Below are positions 1 to 10,524 of a stretch of 64,000 nucleotides of DNA, in pieces. Each line of letters starts with the position of its first letter. Within the stretch, counting starts at the first letter, position 1. The notes under the pieces were generated by a model. It was not told where the DNA came from. It saw nothing but the letters and a program-made list of their open reading frames with translations, and did no database searches. The stretch covers positions 496,001 through 560,000 of the forward strand of contig MU385725.1 of the NCBI GenBank assembly GCA_022497155.1, in the 5' to 3' direction. The translations under genes and the position numbers were made by a program. Source of the stretch: Whalleya microplaca (taxonomy: Eukaryota > Ascomycota > Sordariomycetes > Xylariales > Xylariaceae).

Positions 1-441
1 ATCAAGATTGGGTTATTATTACGGAAAGTTCACTACGTGTGTTTGAATGTAGGTATTTATTGTTCGATAACCTGTCCTGTTGTTGGTTGGTAGTTGGCGT
101 GTTCAATGCCAAGGGAAAGGAGGCACAGCAACAAGCGCTTCTCGGGTCTCCCTTGCGTGTAAAGCTATTATTAAGTCACCCTTTTACATGGTCTTTCATA
201 TATGTCTAATCTGTGAGCACACATAGTGATATTCTGATTGCTTTCATGAGCCCCCTCCTTGTGGCGAACTCATGCAAGATTTGGTCTCTTTGTTTGAACC
301 GTAGGCAATGATGTGAGGCTGAATTGCGGTTGTGACGCACTCAAAAGGGACGGCGCATCTGAGTAATAGATGCGTATCACGGTAAAATAATAAGGGGAGG
401 AGGAGAAGATCAGCAACAGCTCTAACAGCTCTGATCTGAGA
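1..441. other. intergenic, no gene seen
   Basis: No credible coding frame, RNA gene or repeat is visible before the inverted-repeat element that begins at 442. The sequence is AT-rich with stops in all frames. Confidence 0.5.
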
Positions 442-1057
442 AAGACATTTGTTATTTCAATAGTACCCCACTTTCAATAGTATACAAGTTACCTGCAGAA
501 AAGCTTACCGCCTGCCTAATAAGGTAATCAGAGACAATTGAAAACTAATTGCCAATGGCCTCCGATGGCCTTCTTTTGTTATATAAGCCTTTAGCAGTGG
601 GATAGTTACCATTATACTGTATTTTACAAGAATCAGTCAATTTACTAGCTACCTGTTTAGTTACCTGTAGCCCCTGGTCTCTCTGCTGCTGCCGCTGCTG
701 CTTCTGACTAGCAGCTATCATACCCCATTGAAGGCCTGACAGCTGGCATCGTGCGTTAATCCCTTTAGCGTTAAGGCTTTACGGCCTCTACCTCTGCCAC
801 GCTAAAGTCCTGCAACCTGGCCTTAACCTCTGACTCCTTATGGAATGCCTTCTTGTAAAGTACCGCGGCCTGATTATTGAAGGCGCTGCTAAAAGTGTAT
901 GGTTGGAGGTATATGGTTGAAGGTGTATTAGTTGAAGGTGTAGGTGAGTTAGTAGGAGGGGTGTGGCAGAATACCCGATTGGGCAAGCGGTGAATTGTTT
1001 TCGCAGGTATTTGGTATACTATTGAAAGTGGGGTACTATTGAAATAACAAATGTCTT
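442..1057. mobile_element. non-autonomous TIR element (MITE-like), 616 bp
   Basis: The first 44 bases (442-485, starting AAGACATTTG) recur exactly as the reverse complement at 1014-1057. Each terminal repeat contains an imperfect internal duplication of TTTCAATAGTA. The interior has no transposase-like frame. I see no clear target-site duplication (left flank ends GATCTGAGA, right flank starts AAACCCTCT), so the class is uncertain. The TIR length and internal-repeat design resemble the Mutator-like element at 25856-26314, but the sequences differ. Confidence 0.7.
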
Positions 1058-1366
1058 AAAACCCTCTTCAGCTGCTTATCTTCTAAGTCATATGTGAGGG
1101 GCCTAGCGGGGTAAGCCACAGGGAGCTTACAGCACCCCACAGGGCCTGTGCCGTGATACCCTTTGCGTGAATTAACTCGGTAGATAGTTAATAACATGTT
1201 ACTTAACCCCTACCTAACCCTTCCCCTGTGGACATAGCCAGTATGTATGTATGTACTTAAGGCGGAATCACCCAACTAAACCCACAACGCGACATCATTC
1301 GCATCATAGACCTTTAGTGCGCTGGGGAGACTTCATTAAAAGTCGATTGCCATGGGAAATGAGACA

Positions 1367-1943
1367 TCAGGCAGGAGAATCAGGGGAGTCGACTGCATTG
1401 TTGCCATCTAGTGATTTGCTCAAAGATTCCGAGGCATAGTGACTTAATAAACGCATATCATTGGGCTCAATTCGTCCTATCTTATGGACCTTCAGATTAT
1501 ACTCGATGGTGTAGTGCTTGGAGAAGTCAGCTGTCGACGTAGGATCATATTGATCTGTCGTTCTTTCCATAATTAATTGTAACGGTTGCCTTGCTGAAGT
1601 ACTGTCATATTGAGACGTCTTGCCATGCTCCCTTTTGACGAGTGGTACATGATAGAGCATATCGCGATTGTCTGTATTGCGGCCTGAAAATTTGGTAACC
1701 CCACGTCCTCTCTATGTGTGCACCGATACGGCAATGCAATGGCTTTTGTATGTCTGAATTACAAGAAACCAGCGTACCTTGGTGAATGCTGGCTCATACC
1801 ATTCGCGGGTCGTGCCGTTGCTAGTTGTACCGGCAGAATGAGGAGGAGCGGGCTCAATCCACAGGATTTTGATAACCTTTCCCTTTTTGAAGAACTTGCG
1901 GCACTTCTTCGGGTCTACACTTCGGAAACCTGGTTGTAATTAG
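1367..1943 (-). pseudogene. DUF6590-domain protein, broken copy
   Basis: Reading the minus strand, one frame gives a near-complete fungal DUF6590-type domain. It runs from a first half (KVIKILWIEP, then VRWFLVIQTYKSHC) through HT-stop-RGRGVTK to a C-terminal half containing SKHYTIEYNLKVHKIGRIE, which is the usual VxHNVKVHxIGR ending of the family. The only interruption is a TAG at 1712-1714, where the family normally has a Tyr/Gly-rich HTYGGRG motif; the two halves remain in the same frame. The domain begins abruptly after an in-frame TAA near 1944, so any upstream exon is missing or unplaced. DUF6590 proteins have no established biochemical function. The neighbours are NLR fragments and transposon relics, consistent with a decayed accessory locus. 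Confidence 0.72.
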
Positions 1944-2025
1944 TGGCATTTTCAGTATACAGAACATACTGACGTACTGGTACCGAGAATGGACCTTCCG
2001 GACGCCGGCAAACTATTGCTATTCC

Positions 2026-2290
2026 TCACATATCCCTTATGCTTTCGACAGCCTGAAGGTTTTCACCGCTTGCCGTAGATGTCTTGCGCTTCTCTCTAAT
2101 GGCCTCTAGTAATTCTTCGATAGTCAACGGCCTTTTTGTAAAAGTGACCCACGAGAGAGCCCGGAGAGCAAGCCTTATCTGTTCTTCTCCCTTGTGTTTG
2201 ATGTGGCTCATCGCATTGCCATGTGCAATATCATACGCGTTTGGACCAGTTAGGAGTCTAGCTGGCGGAAGCCCTTGACCTGCATTTTTT
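2026..2290 (-). pseudogene. NACHT/ankyrin-type NLR fragment
   Basis: A short minus-strand frame contains IRLALRALSWVTFTKRPL followed by TIEELLEAI, the pattern that closes the NACHT ATPase module of fungal STAND/NLR proteins (A-L-R-W-L-x-F-x-x-R-P-L-T-x-E-E-L). No Walker A, N-terminal effector domain or ankyrin repeats are recoverable on either side. The frame runs open upstream to about 2290 with sequence that no longer looks like the family. It is a relic, not a gene. Confidence 0.6.
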
Positions 2291-2452
2291 CGCTTATAAT
2301 GATTGATTTAAGAAGCAACTGACAAAGGAGAAAACTAATGAATGAGTACTAAATTCGCACACAATAGTGCTGAATTAATTGCGACTTTAGGACATGTTCC
2401 CATGGCTATCTTACAAGCAGCATCTTTTATATAAGCAACTGGTCTTTCGGTT

Positions 2453-3130
2453 TTGGGATATTTGAATTTGCTCAAGTGTATTTCCAAGGGTTTGATTCGA
2501 TTATTCAATGAGCATGTTGTTCATGACTTTGATATTTCTAAAACAAGTTCCATTGGCGAGGCTTTCTCGCTCACCTTACAATGCATTAAGAATCAGGACG
2601 ATTTTGCTTTCCGCCTCCTAAGTTTCATGTCCCGTCTACACAATTTTAGGATCCCGAAGTTCCTTCTTCCACCAGCATCAACCAAGTCCGATCTTATGAG
2701 TTCCTTGGGAGTACTGAGGATATTCTACCTCGTCGATGTCGATCATGGGAGCGAACTTCATATCTACGATTTTTCCTCCTTGACACAGGTACCAGTACGC
2801 AGCCACCTTGAGTCCATTGATAAATATGAAGAGTATTTGGGTATGGCCCTTAAAAGAATTAGGAAACTGTTCCCAGAGGACTATGAAAAGGAGGAAGAAC
2901 TCAAGACTGGATCCGAGTGTTTAATGCATGCCCAAGAAATTTTGCAACAATACGAGCGCCATCAGCAAGAAGATCATATGGGTCTACTTGGGCTCTTAGC
3001 TCCAAGAATGACTTCACTTGTATTGCAGCAGGGACTATGGGCTAGTGCACATGTGTATGCCGAAAAAACAGCTAATTTTATAAAACTAACAAAAAGTCAT
3101 GTGTGGCCATGGCGGCAAACCGGTTTGTGA
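2453..3130 (+). pseudogene. NB-ARC/TPR-type NLR fragment (winged-helix region)
   Basis: This 225-codon frame (its first codon is TTG, not ATG) reads as the segment between the NB-ARC ATPase and the TPR repeats of fungal kinesin-light-chain-like NLRs. It contains LLSFMSRLHNFRIPKFLLPP, a degraded helical region with RSHLESIDKYEEYLGMAL, then LKTGSECLMHAQEILQQY, matching the order of the usual LLSLMSxxxxxxIPxxLL and CxxLLPHAxxVL blocks. The P-loop part is absent upstream and the TPR array is absent downstream, where the frame ends after an FIKLTKSH segment. It is a truncated relic. Full-length relatives act as fungal allorecognition or immune sensors. Confidence 0.62.
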
Positions 3131-3403
3131 GGGAACATTTCTCTTCTATAAGTTTGACAGGCAGAGAGGTAGATGGGCCTCTCACCCCCTTTAGACGAAA
3201 ACAAATTCATAACCGTCATCACCATCCTCAACAACAACCACAACTGATAAAAAATCCTAATAGATACCATAAGCTCAAAACCGGCCAACTATTCGCAGGT
3301 AGTCCGCTTGATCGTAATGATCAATCTGTCCACGTGTTCCATCTAAACTGACTAAGTATATATCTCCCTCATAATTCACTATACAAGCATCAAGGGTGTT
3401 ACC

Positions 3404-3691
3404 TGTAACGAAGCCGTTACCACAGGTCTTAATTTGATATAACAAAAGGCGTAAAATAGTAAATACTTAGATTGATTGCTTGCTAGCTAGCTAAAAGAGA
3501 GTCTTTCTAAGGGTCGGCGATCTGGAGTCTTATATACTCCTAAATAGCCTCCCATTACATGAATGGATCCCCAAGCCACTGAAAGGCTTAGCGATCAAAA
3601 GATTGCCAAAAAGAAATAGAAGTCTTGGTGATCCAAAGGATCACGTAACGCCGCTGGTTGCAGGGATATCCAGAAATGAGTGGTTGTAACA
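3404..3691 (+). mobile_element. solo LTR, family 1, copy A (288 bp)
   Basis: Starts TGTAACGAAGCCGTTACC and ends GGTTGTAACA, so it has the TG...CA ends of an LTR. It is flanked by a perfect 5-bp direct repeat TTACC (3399-3403 and 3692-3696). It aligns along its length with copies at 13937-14210 and, inverted, 33330-33570. No internal retrotransposon coding sequence is attached. Confidence 0.88.
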
Positions 3692-3696
3692 TTACC

Positions 3697-4300
3697 GCGC
3701 CGTAAGACAGATAGAGAGCGTGGAGTCGTTAGGGAAGATGAAATCCTAAGATATGACGAGACAATTGACAAGGACGACGGAGTAGATAGATGACAATTGG
3801 GTTGCGTCATCCATGACTCCATTAGAGATAGATCTATCGTCTAATATCCTCGGAGGTAGTTCCGGGGTCTGGAACTGGATCTTCCCCCCTCAGAGCGTTT
3901 GTTTTGAAATAGTTGCTGGCCGCGCATAGCTTGCTCAGCACGGTTGGAGTAAAAGATGCCATTGTCTCAGTTGAAAGGGCCACTTCTGGTTGATGAGATG
4001 GGCTGGGCGTTGCGAACGATGTCTGCTTAGCGGTAGCAGTTGCGTGCTTGGGGCTCTTTTGAAAGACTGTGCCCTGGTGAATGTAACAAAGGCTGTAATC
4101 CAAGGCTTGGAATATATCAATTTGGCTAATAATCCCGTAGGGTCTCTGAGGGTGCTTATGGTTCTGAGTTTCAATCGAAGTCTGAGGGTCGGCGACAGGC
4201 CTTATATAGACCTGCTGCTGCGGTACGTATTCCTGGTACGCATCTTGTCTATTGCCGACGTAGCCACCGTCTGGTGATCATATCTTTTGTTATCCAGTCA
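3697..4300. other. intergenic, weak ORFs only
   Basis: Two overlapping minus-strand frames (about 3834-4174) are open but have low-complexity Ser/Thr/Pro content and no recognisable domain. I do not call a gene here. Confidence 0.4.
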
Positions 4301-4420
4301 TACATTCCAACAGTATCGAATAGTATCCAACAGCACCCAATAACATCGAACAGCACCAGATAACATCGAACAGCACCCGATAACATCCAACAGCACCCGA
4401 TAACATCCAACAGCACCCAA
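4301..4420. repeat. minisatellite, six 20-bp units
   Basis: Six head-to-tail units of consensus TAACATCSAACAGCACCCRA occupy 4301-4420; the outer two are more diverged. The array keeps several frames open on the minus strand, giving artefactual repetitive peptides. Confidence 0.9.
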
Positions 4421-6802
4421 TATATGTACTCGTGCGGCGTTCTCGCGTCTCGTATAGCTTCCAACAGGTTTTGGCTCCCATCGCCGTGTGACAGTTAGAT
4501 AGATCTGTAATTCTAATAGGAATGCCATAAGAGAGACTACCTTCTAAGCTATGTCGCGGGTCTTGAGACGTCATTGTGTTGTTTTTCACACACTAGCTTT
4601 GGTGAGGGACTATCTGACCTGGCGATATCAACGATGAAACAGAAGCCTTAGGAAGTGGGTTCTGAGCAAGTGTCGTAAAACGCATGTGTATATGTTAAGC
4701 AAGTCATATGGCCAACTAGGTAGTGTAAAGCCACACACCTATGTACCTGTATGATGTAACTTGCTCGTGGCAATTGTTGGATTCAAAGTTTTGCTGTTGG
4801 AGTAGGCGGCTCGTTGGTTATTTATACATATTACAGTAATTGACATGCATTCTCACTAACATGTAAGCAGTCATCAACGTACCTGATCTGACGGCATGAT
4901 TAGTGTCAGGAACGCCCCTGACAGGTTAGGACGGATATTCCGTCCATCCGTCCATCCATAGATAGCTCTCAGCCAGGACGATCAGTCCTGGAGAGACCAT
5001 CAATAATACAACTCTGAAAGTCACCACATGGTCTGCCATTACAATTAGGATCACGGTGAATTGAAACGGTTAAAACCACAGTGGTTGATGCTTAAACCAA
5101 TTACCTAGCGCCACAATACTCCATACTTTTTTTGAGTTAATAAATAGAGTCATCTTTTCCATTAAAAATATGTTCCCTTAATTATTACAGTTGTTACTTA
5201 TTACTTAAATCACCGTGGTTTTAACTAATTTTCCGTAACCACGTCACTAATTTGATGTGTTCTATTATTACCCAACAGGCTAGCACACACGTACGGGCCG
5301 CGGCGTAGGCCTTTATAAAGGGCTTCCGCCGCGTCGCCGACGCGTGAGGGATTTTTCTCCTTACTTTTTTCCCACCTCCCAAGAGGGGGTCGTTTTTCTG
5401 GTCGGAGGTTTTTTATTCCTTTTCCTAGATTCAAGTCGCCGATAGCCGGCTACGATAGCGTACCTCCAGGTCTTAGATAGAGGCTTATGTCCCCCTAATA
5501 TATACGTTTAAACCAAACCTTCTTGCGATACCTGTTGAAGTGAATAGATGACTAAAGCTTTTGTGGGTTTGTGGATTTACCCCACAGCCCAGAAGGTTGG
5601 AAGTGTGATTCGGGGATACCGAATTACTCCACAAGGCAGCTCTAACTACAGTTTACCTACTTACATGTACCTAGTGGCTAAACACGCTTGAAGATCTCAA
5701 GCAAGGCAACATGGTTTAGCTTATCATTATAATGGAATCAGCCATCATCTTTTACAAGAAATTATCCAAAGGGCTACTTATTATTACGGGAGCCATAATT
5801 AGCAAGATTATGTGTATTTATTAGGTGCATTGCCAATGAAGAAGTTAGCCACATAACTTTAGTCCGTGCGATGCTCAACATATAGATGAGCCAACAAAGC
5901 GAATAACCATATAGCGCTGTCAGGAATCGAACCTAACTTGCTTTATTAGTCACTGTAGCTCATATGTACTATAGGGGTGGTCTGTGCCCCCCACACATAA
6001 CTAGATTAATTAGAGTAGCTAGCTCAGGAGACTCTCCACCTCTAATACAACGTTTTTGCCTTATTCTTTGCCTCACTCCCATTCCAGTCCAACAGTACAT
6101 GTGTTGAATAAAGTGCGGCATTGGTTAGTACTAGCCACGGCTTCATGAAAGGTACATACTGCTTATAAGGCTCAGAGCCTCGGTGGAAATGAAACCTTAC
6201 TCCCCACAATAACAAGATCGAAAATATCAAATGTATATTTCTATCACTGAGTATACCCATATACCATATATAAAGCCACATAGTTCCAAAAACTTTAAAC
6301 CTGTCATGGGATGAGTTGGAGGCATTAGGATCTGGTGAGAGATTAGGGTTGTGAGAGATATGTTGGGGTTAGGGCGTGTGGCTTGTGTGCCTTACAAAAG
6401 ATTCCCTGGGAGGTTTTTAGACCACTTCGACATGTATGCCTCCTCCACACACACACACACACACAGTATACCACGAGGAGTCCCGGGTATCACTTTCATT
6501 ATATTAATAATGCTAGGTAATCTTCATTCCAGCCTAATAATGCATAGTAGAGCTAAAATGACAACGGTATGCATACATGATCTAGCAATACAAAACAGGC
6601 GTATATATATATATATATATGTATGCCCTATAGACGGCACGCTAACGATGCCGATATGCGATGCGATGCGATGATGCTAAGTGATGATGCTAAACCTAAT
6701 GATGAACACCAAAAACGCCCCAACCCGCTCATTCATGTAGGTTACGTAGTTCCAAAAAGTAAGCAGGCACCTGAGTGTATGTAGTTGCAAGGTTATTACA
6801 CG
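4421..6802. other. 2.4 kb without a recognisable gene
   Basis: Holds the possible inverted-repeat element at 5063-5236, a GC-rich patch around 5290-5480 with no convincing protein, a (CA)n run near 6450 and a (TA)n run near 6602-6620. A minus-strand T-arm-like motif lies near 5923-5945, but no complete tRNA can be folded around it. Confidence 0.5.
5063..5236. mobile_element. possible short TIR element (MITE)
   Basis: GAAACGGTTAAAACCAC at 5063 is mirrored by GTGGTTTTAAC at about 5216-5226, followed outward by TAATTTTCCG, giving imperfect inverted ends of about 20 bp. The left end shares its GAAACGGTTA start with the Mutator-like element at 25856. No target duplication was found. Confidence 0.35.
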
Positions 6803-7954
6803 TTATTGTTGCTGGGAAACGTCAGCGGCGCGCGCGCCGAGGTCGTCGTGCATGAAGTTGCGCACGAGGATATTGAAGCGGGTGTCGCGCTCGCGCACGA
6901 TCTCGGGCGTCAGCTTGCTGAGGTGGCGGTCCCAGGCCAACTGGGACCAGGCGTGGTAGGCGAGCTGGTCCTCGTAGAGACTCCCCCCGTTGCGGTCGAT
7001 CTCGGCGGCCCAGCGGCGGGCGTCGTCGGTGCCGAGGCGGCGGTGCATGAACTCGACGTGGTCCCAGGTCCAGGTGGGCCAGAAGAAGGCGGAGGGCGGC
7101 AGGGCGCAGACCTCGTCCGGGTGCGCGACCTGCAGCTCCTTGGGCAGCACGACGCTGTGGTAGTTCCACTCCTTCGACAGGTCCGCGCCGTCGTACCGCG
7201 CCAGCCACCGCTCGACGAACGTGCTGTTCTTGCGCGCCACCATGATCGCGTTGCACAGTCCGCCGCGGTTGCCGCCCTCGTGCCCCAGCACCATGTCCCG
7301 CGGCGACTTGAGGATATTCGTGAAGGGCCGGAACCCGAACGCGTCCATGTCCAGGTAGATGCCGCCCTGCTCCTGCAGCAGCTTCAGGCGGAGGATGTCG
7401 GAGACGTGCGCGGCTTGCCAGGTCGCGTCCGGCGAGCTCTTCAGGGCGGCCATCTCCTCGGGGGAGTGGTGCACCAGCTCAATGTCTTCCTTCAACCGGC
7501 GTATCCAGGGGTTTGTCAAGGGATTGGCATTTGGGTCGGGCGAGGGCGGGTCGGCCAGGTAGGTGTAGTGTATGGATATCTTGTCGGCCTTCATGCCGAC
7601 AATGGCGCTCCGCACGGCGAGGTAGCAGAGGAAGTCGAAGGTGCCGGCGCTCGGCTTGTTATAGGGGTTGCTGAGGCCGTAGATGAAGTGGACATGGTTG
7701 GGGATGGGCTCGGGGTCGACAGGGCTATCGGTGCTCAATCGACGTGTGCGGCCGTAGAGGCAGTCGAGCTCGCCCTCGGTCGGTATGAAGTCTTGCTGGA
7801 CCTTCCATTGGTATGCGAATGGCAAGGTCTGGCGGATGTGGTCGAAGAATTGCAGGACGGCGTGGAAGTTGAAGAAGCAGAATATCACGAGCACGAGAAA
7901 AATGGGAACGGGATAGAGTCGACGTCGACGTAGAAATGCCATATCACGGATCAT
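6803..7954 (-). CDS. GT32 family glycosyltransferase (DXD, type II membrane)
   Basis: Predicted to transfer a sugar from a nucleotide donor to a glycan in the Golgi lumen; fungal GT32 members include Och1-like alpha-1,6-mannosyltransferases and inositolphosphoceramide mannosyltransferases. The 383-residue, single-exon protein has a short basic cytosolic tail, one N-terminal membrane anchor (about residues 14-34, FLVLVIFCFFNF core) and a GT32 catalytic core with SDILRLKLLQEQGGIYLDMD. The DMD at about 202-204 is the metal/nucleotide-sugar motif. I chose the ATG at 7954 (MIRDMAF); the upstream extension would need a TTG start, and a second ATG at 7942 is also possible. The acceptor is unknown. 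It faces the GT15 gene at 9151 across 1.2 kb, so both may act on cell-wall or secretory glycans. The long open frame on the opposite strand is a GC-driven shadow. Confidence 0.9.
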   Translation of the reverse strand: MIRDMAFLRRRRLYPVPIFLVLVIFCFFNFHAVLQFFDHIRQTLPFAYQWKVQQDFIPTEGELDCLYGRTRRLSTDSPVDPEPIPNHVHFIYGLSNPYNKPSAGTFDFLCYLAVRSAIVGMKADKISIHYTYLADPPSPDPNANPLTNPWIRRLKEDIELVHHSPEEMAALKSSPDATWQAAHVSDILRLKLLQEQGGIYLDMDAFGFRPFTNILKSPRDMVLGHEGGNRGGLCNAIMVARKNSTFVERWLARYDGADLSKEWNYHSVVLPKELQVAHPDEVCALPPSAFFWPTWTWDHVEFMHRRLGTDDARRWAAEIDRNGGSLYEDQLAYHAWSQLAWDRHLSKLTPEIVRERDTRFNILVRNFMHDDLGARAADVSQQQ

Positions 7955-9150
7955 CGTGGGCAAGCCAAAAAGGTTGTAGGAGTCTTCGAGGTTGCGGTGG
8001 AAGGAAGAGCGGTGGTGGTCGACTTGTGGCTGCTCTATCTACTACGTACAGAATACGTAGTGATAAAATGGAAGCGATGACCAAGGGAAGACGACCAGGG
8101 TCATCAATTCACACAGTGTTCTTGTGCTTGTGTACTTGTATAAGTACATGCACAAGTCTGGGCCTTTGTTGGGTTGAAGTTGAATTACAACGTAAATCGT
8201 AGGTTAAGATTGTATATATAAATATGTCATTCGGGGTTGTGTCGATTTACAACAAGACACAACAAACGGACGTGTACATGTATCCATGAGAACGTAGAGG
8301 TAGGTATTTTGGTCGAAGGTTCGGTGTTGAGAGAGAGAGAAATAGGACTGCCTGGGATGGATCGCGGCATTACGGCATCGCGGCAGGGTGGCTTAGGGCG
8401 TACAGATGGGGAATCCCGTTGGTGTGCATGTACCCCATTCGCCTGTCCCTTCTTCTGTTAGTACCTAGACTTATATAATCTGTATGGGTAACCAGGTTAG
8501 CTGCTCCCGGAATACCACCGACAAGCTGCATCTCCTTGGAAGAGAATGAATTTGTTTTAAGGTACGGATTACGTCCAGAGAAAAAACCTTTGAGATTTTA
8601 AGTTAGCCAAGCAGCATTGTCACTTCGTCTCATCCTAAGGTTATGATTATGTAGGTGTAGCACATGTAATCCGGACTGCATGTACTTTATGGCATGTACT
8701 TTATGGCATGTACTGCATGAGCCACACACCGCCACAATCAATCTTTTATCAATTCTCTCGGCTCGGGATGCATTGATTGAATCTGCAGCGCAGGCAGCAG
8801 TGACGACTATGATTCGTCTACCCATGCTGCCATGCTCCCCCCAGCCTTTTAGCGTGTAGTTCTAGCACCGTTACAGCTACCGTTAACGCGGAAAGGGATG
8901 GATGGACCCCTGACCACGCATCAGACCCCTAAACTGACTACCACCTTAGCTGCTTAGGTCGCCATTAGCACTGTATTACCTGCAACGTTAGCTGATGTCA
9001 GTGGCCGCCGTTTCACTCTTCAACACCAACATCACATGCAACACCATGAACTCGTCAATGTCGCTTGCATTGCTGTACACCGGTTAAATATCTACCGGTT
9101 GCTAAGGACACAGGCGCCTAGCTAGCTGCTGTAGCTAACGTGTGCCCACG
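7955..9150. other. intergenic between divergent GT32 and GT15 genes
   Basis: No gene seen. It holds the 5' regions of both glycosyltransferases and a short direct repeat (GGCATGTACTTTAT) near 8690-8707. The small ORFs show no domain. Confidence 0.5.
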
Positions 9151-10524
9151 ATGAACATGGTGCTGCCCCCCGTGCTGCGCGGCCTGCGCCGCCGAGGTGT
9201 CCACCGCTCGCCCATCCTCTGGGTCATCGTGCTGGCGTGTCTGGTCGAGGTGACCTTCCACGTCTCGCGGTACCGGGTGCCGGTGCCGGCGCGCGAGCTC
9301 GACGCGCCCTTCTACTCGTCCTGCCAGGACCCCGCGGCCGCGGCCGACGCGCCGCGCGAGAACGCCGCCATCGTCATGCTGGCGCGCAACAGCGAGGTCG
9401 AGCAGGCGGCGCGCTCCGTTCGTAGTCTAGAGCAGCGCTTCAACCGCTGGTTCCACTACCCGATCGTCTTCCTCAACGACGAGCCCTGGAGCGACGAGTT
9501 CGTCACCACCCTCAACGCCACCGCCAGCGGCCCCACCAGCTTCGAGATCGTGCCCAAGGAGGCCTGGACCTTCCCCGCGTGGCTGGACGAGGACGCCGCG
9601 CGCGCGAGCATCAAGAGCCAGGGCGACGCCGGCATCCTGTACGCCGGCAAGGAGACCTACCACCACATGTGCCGCTTCTTCTCGGGCGCCTTCTACACGA
9701 TCGAGGCGCTGCGCAAGTACCGGTGGTACTGGCGGCTGGAGCCGGACGTGGAGTTCTCGTGCGCGCTGACGTACGACCCGTTCGCGGAGATGGCGCGCCA
9801 CCAGAAGGTGTACGGCTTCACGATCTCGCTGTGGGAGGAGAAGCGCACGTGTCCGAGCCTCTTCCGCCAGGTCGCCGACTGGAAGGAGGAACAGAACATC
9901 CCCAGCACGCCCCTCTGGAAGGCCTCCGTCGACGCCTCCTGGGCCCCCTGGCCCCTCCGCGGCCTGCTCGCCTGGTTCTCGCACCGCGACCGCCACGGCG
10001 ACGGCTGGAACCTGTGCCATTACTGGAGCAACTTCGAGATCGCGGACCTGGACTTCTTCCGCGGCGCGCAGTACCAGGACCTGTACCAGAAGCTGGAGCG
10101 CTCGGGCGGGTTCTACTTCGAACGGGTGTGTACTCTCCCCTCTCCATCTGTCCCTCCCTCCCTCTAATTCACCCATTTTCGCTAACGGGATCCCCAGTGG
10201 GGCGACGCGGCCGTGCACTCGCTGGCCGTCAACATGCTCGCGCAGCCGCACCAGGTGCACCACTTCGCCGACATCGGCTACCGCCACGACTGGTACTACC
10301 AGTGCCCCGCGAACGCGCCCGGCGCCGCGCAGCTGCCCGAGTCCGCCGCGCTGCACGAGGCGCAGCCCGCCTGGGCGCCCGAGGTCCCCGGCGGCGTCGG
10401 CTGCCGCTGCGACTGCGACGGCCGCACCAACCGCAACCACGCCGCCTACTGCCTGCACAAGATGAAGGCGCCGAATACCGCCAGTCGGCCCTGGTCTGCG
10501 TGGTTGCTGGCGTTTATCTTTTGA
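9151..10524 (+). CDS. GT15 alpha-1,2-mannosyltransferase (KTR/MNT1 family)
   Basis: Golgi mannosyltransferase of the Kre2/Mnt1/Ktr type, which adds alpha-1,2-mannose from GDP-mannose to O- and N-linked glycans. Two exons, 9151-10125 and 10198-10524, give 433 residues. The 72-nt intron has GTGTGT, a GCTAACG branch site and CCCCAG, and the junction restores FYFERWGDAAVHSLA, the family's conserved block. Features: a type II anchor at about 21-37, AAIVMLARNSE at the start of the catalytic domain, YRWYWRLEPDVEFSC near residue 195 (the GT15 signature with the catalytic-site Glu), and a Cys-rich tail GCRCDCDG. The ATG at 9151 is used because the frame's earlier start is GTG. The C-terminus is hydrophobic. 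Very high third-position GC matches the neighbouring GT32 gene. Confidence 0.93.

Noticed and set aside
4301..4420. Possible CRISPR-like array
   Set aside because: Units are contiguous 20-bp tandem repeats without spacers, and this is a eukaryotic genome.
5923..5945. T-arm-like sequence on the minus strand (GGTTCGATTCC)
   Set aside because: The 5' acceptor strand, D-arm and anticodon arm cannot be folded around it; at most a tRNA fragment.
6785..7933. 382-codon plus-strand open frame opposite the GT32 gene
   Set aside because: Val/Gly/Ala-rich composition with no domain; it mirrors the GC-rich GT32 exon and is a shadow frame.
9427..10458. 343-codon minus-strand frame and a 323-codon plus-strand frame over the GT15 gene
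   Set aside because: Arg/Pro/Ala- or Val/Gly-rich shadows of a very GC-rich exon; the GT15 frame has the family motifs and a good intron.
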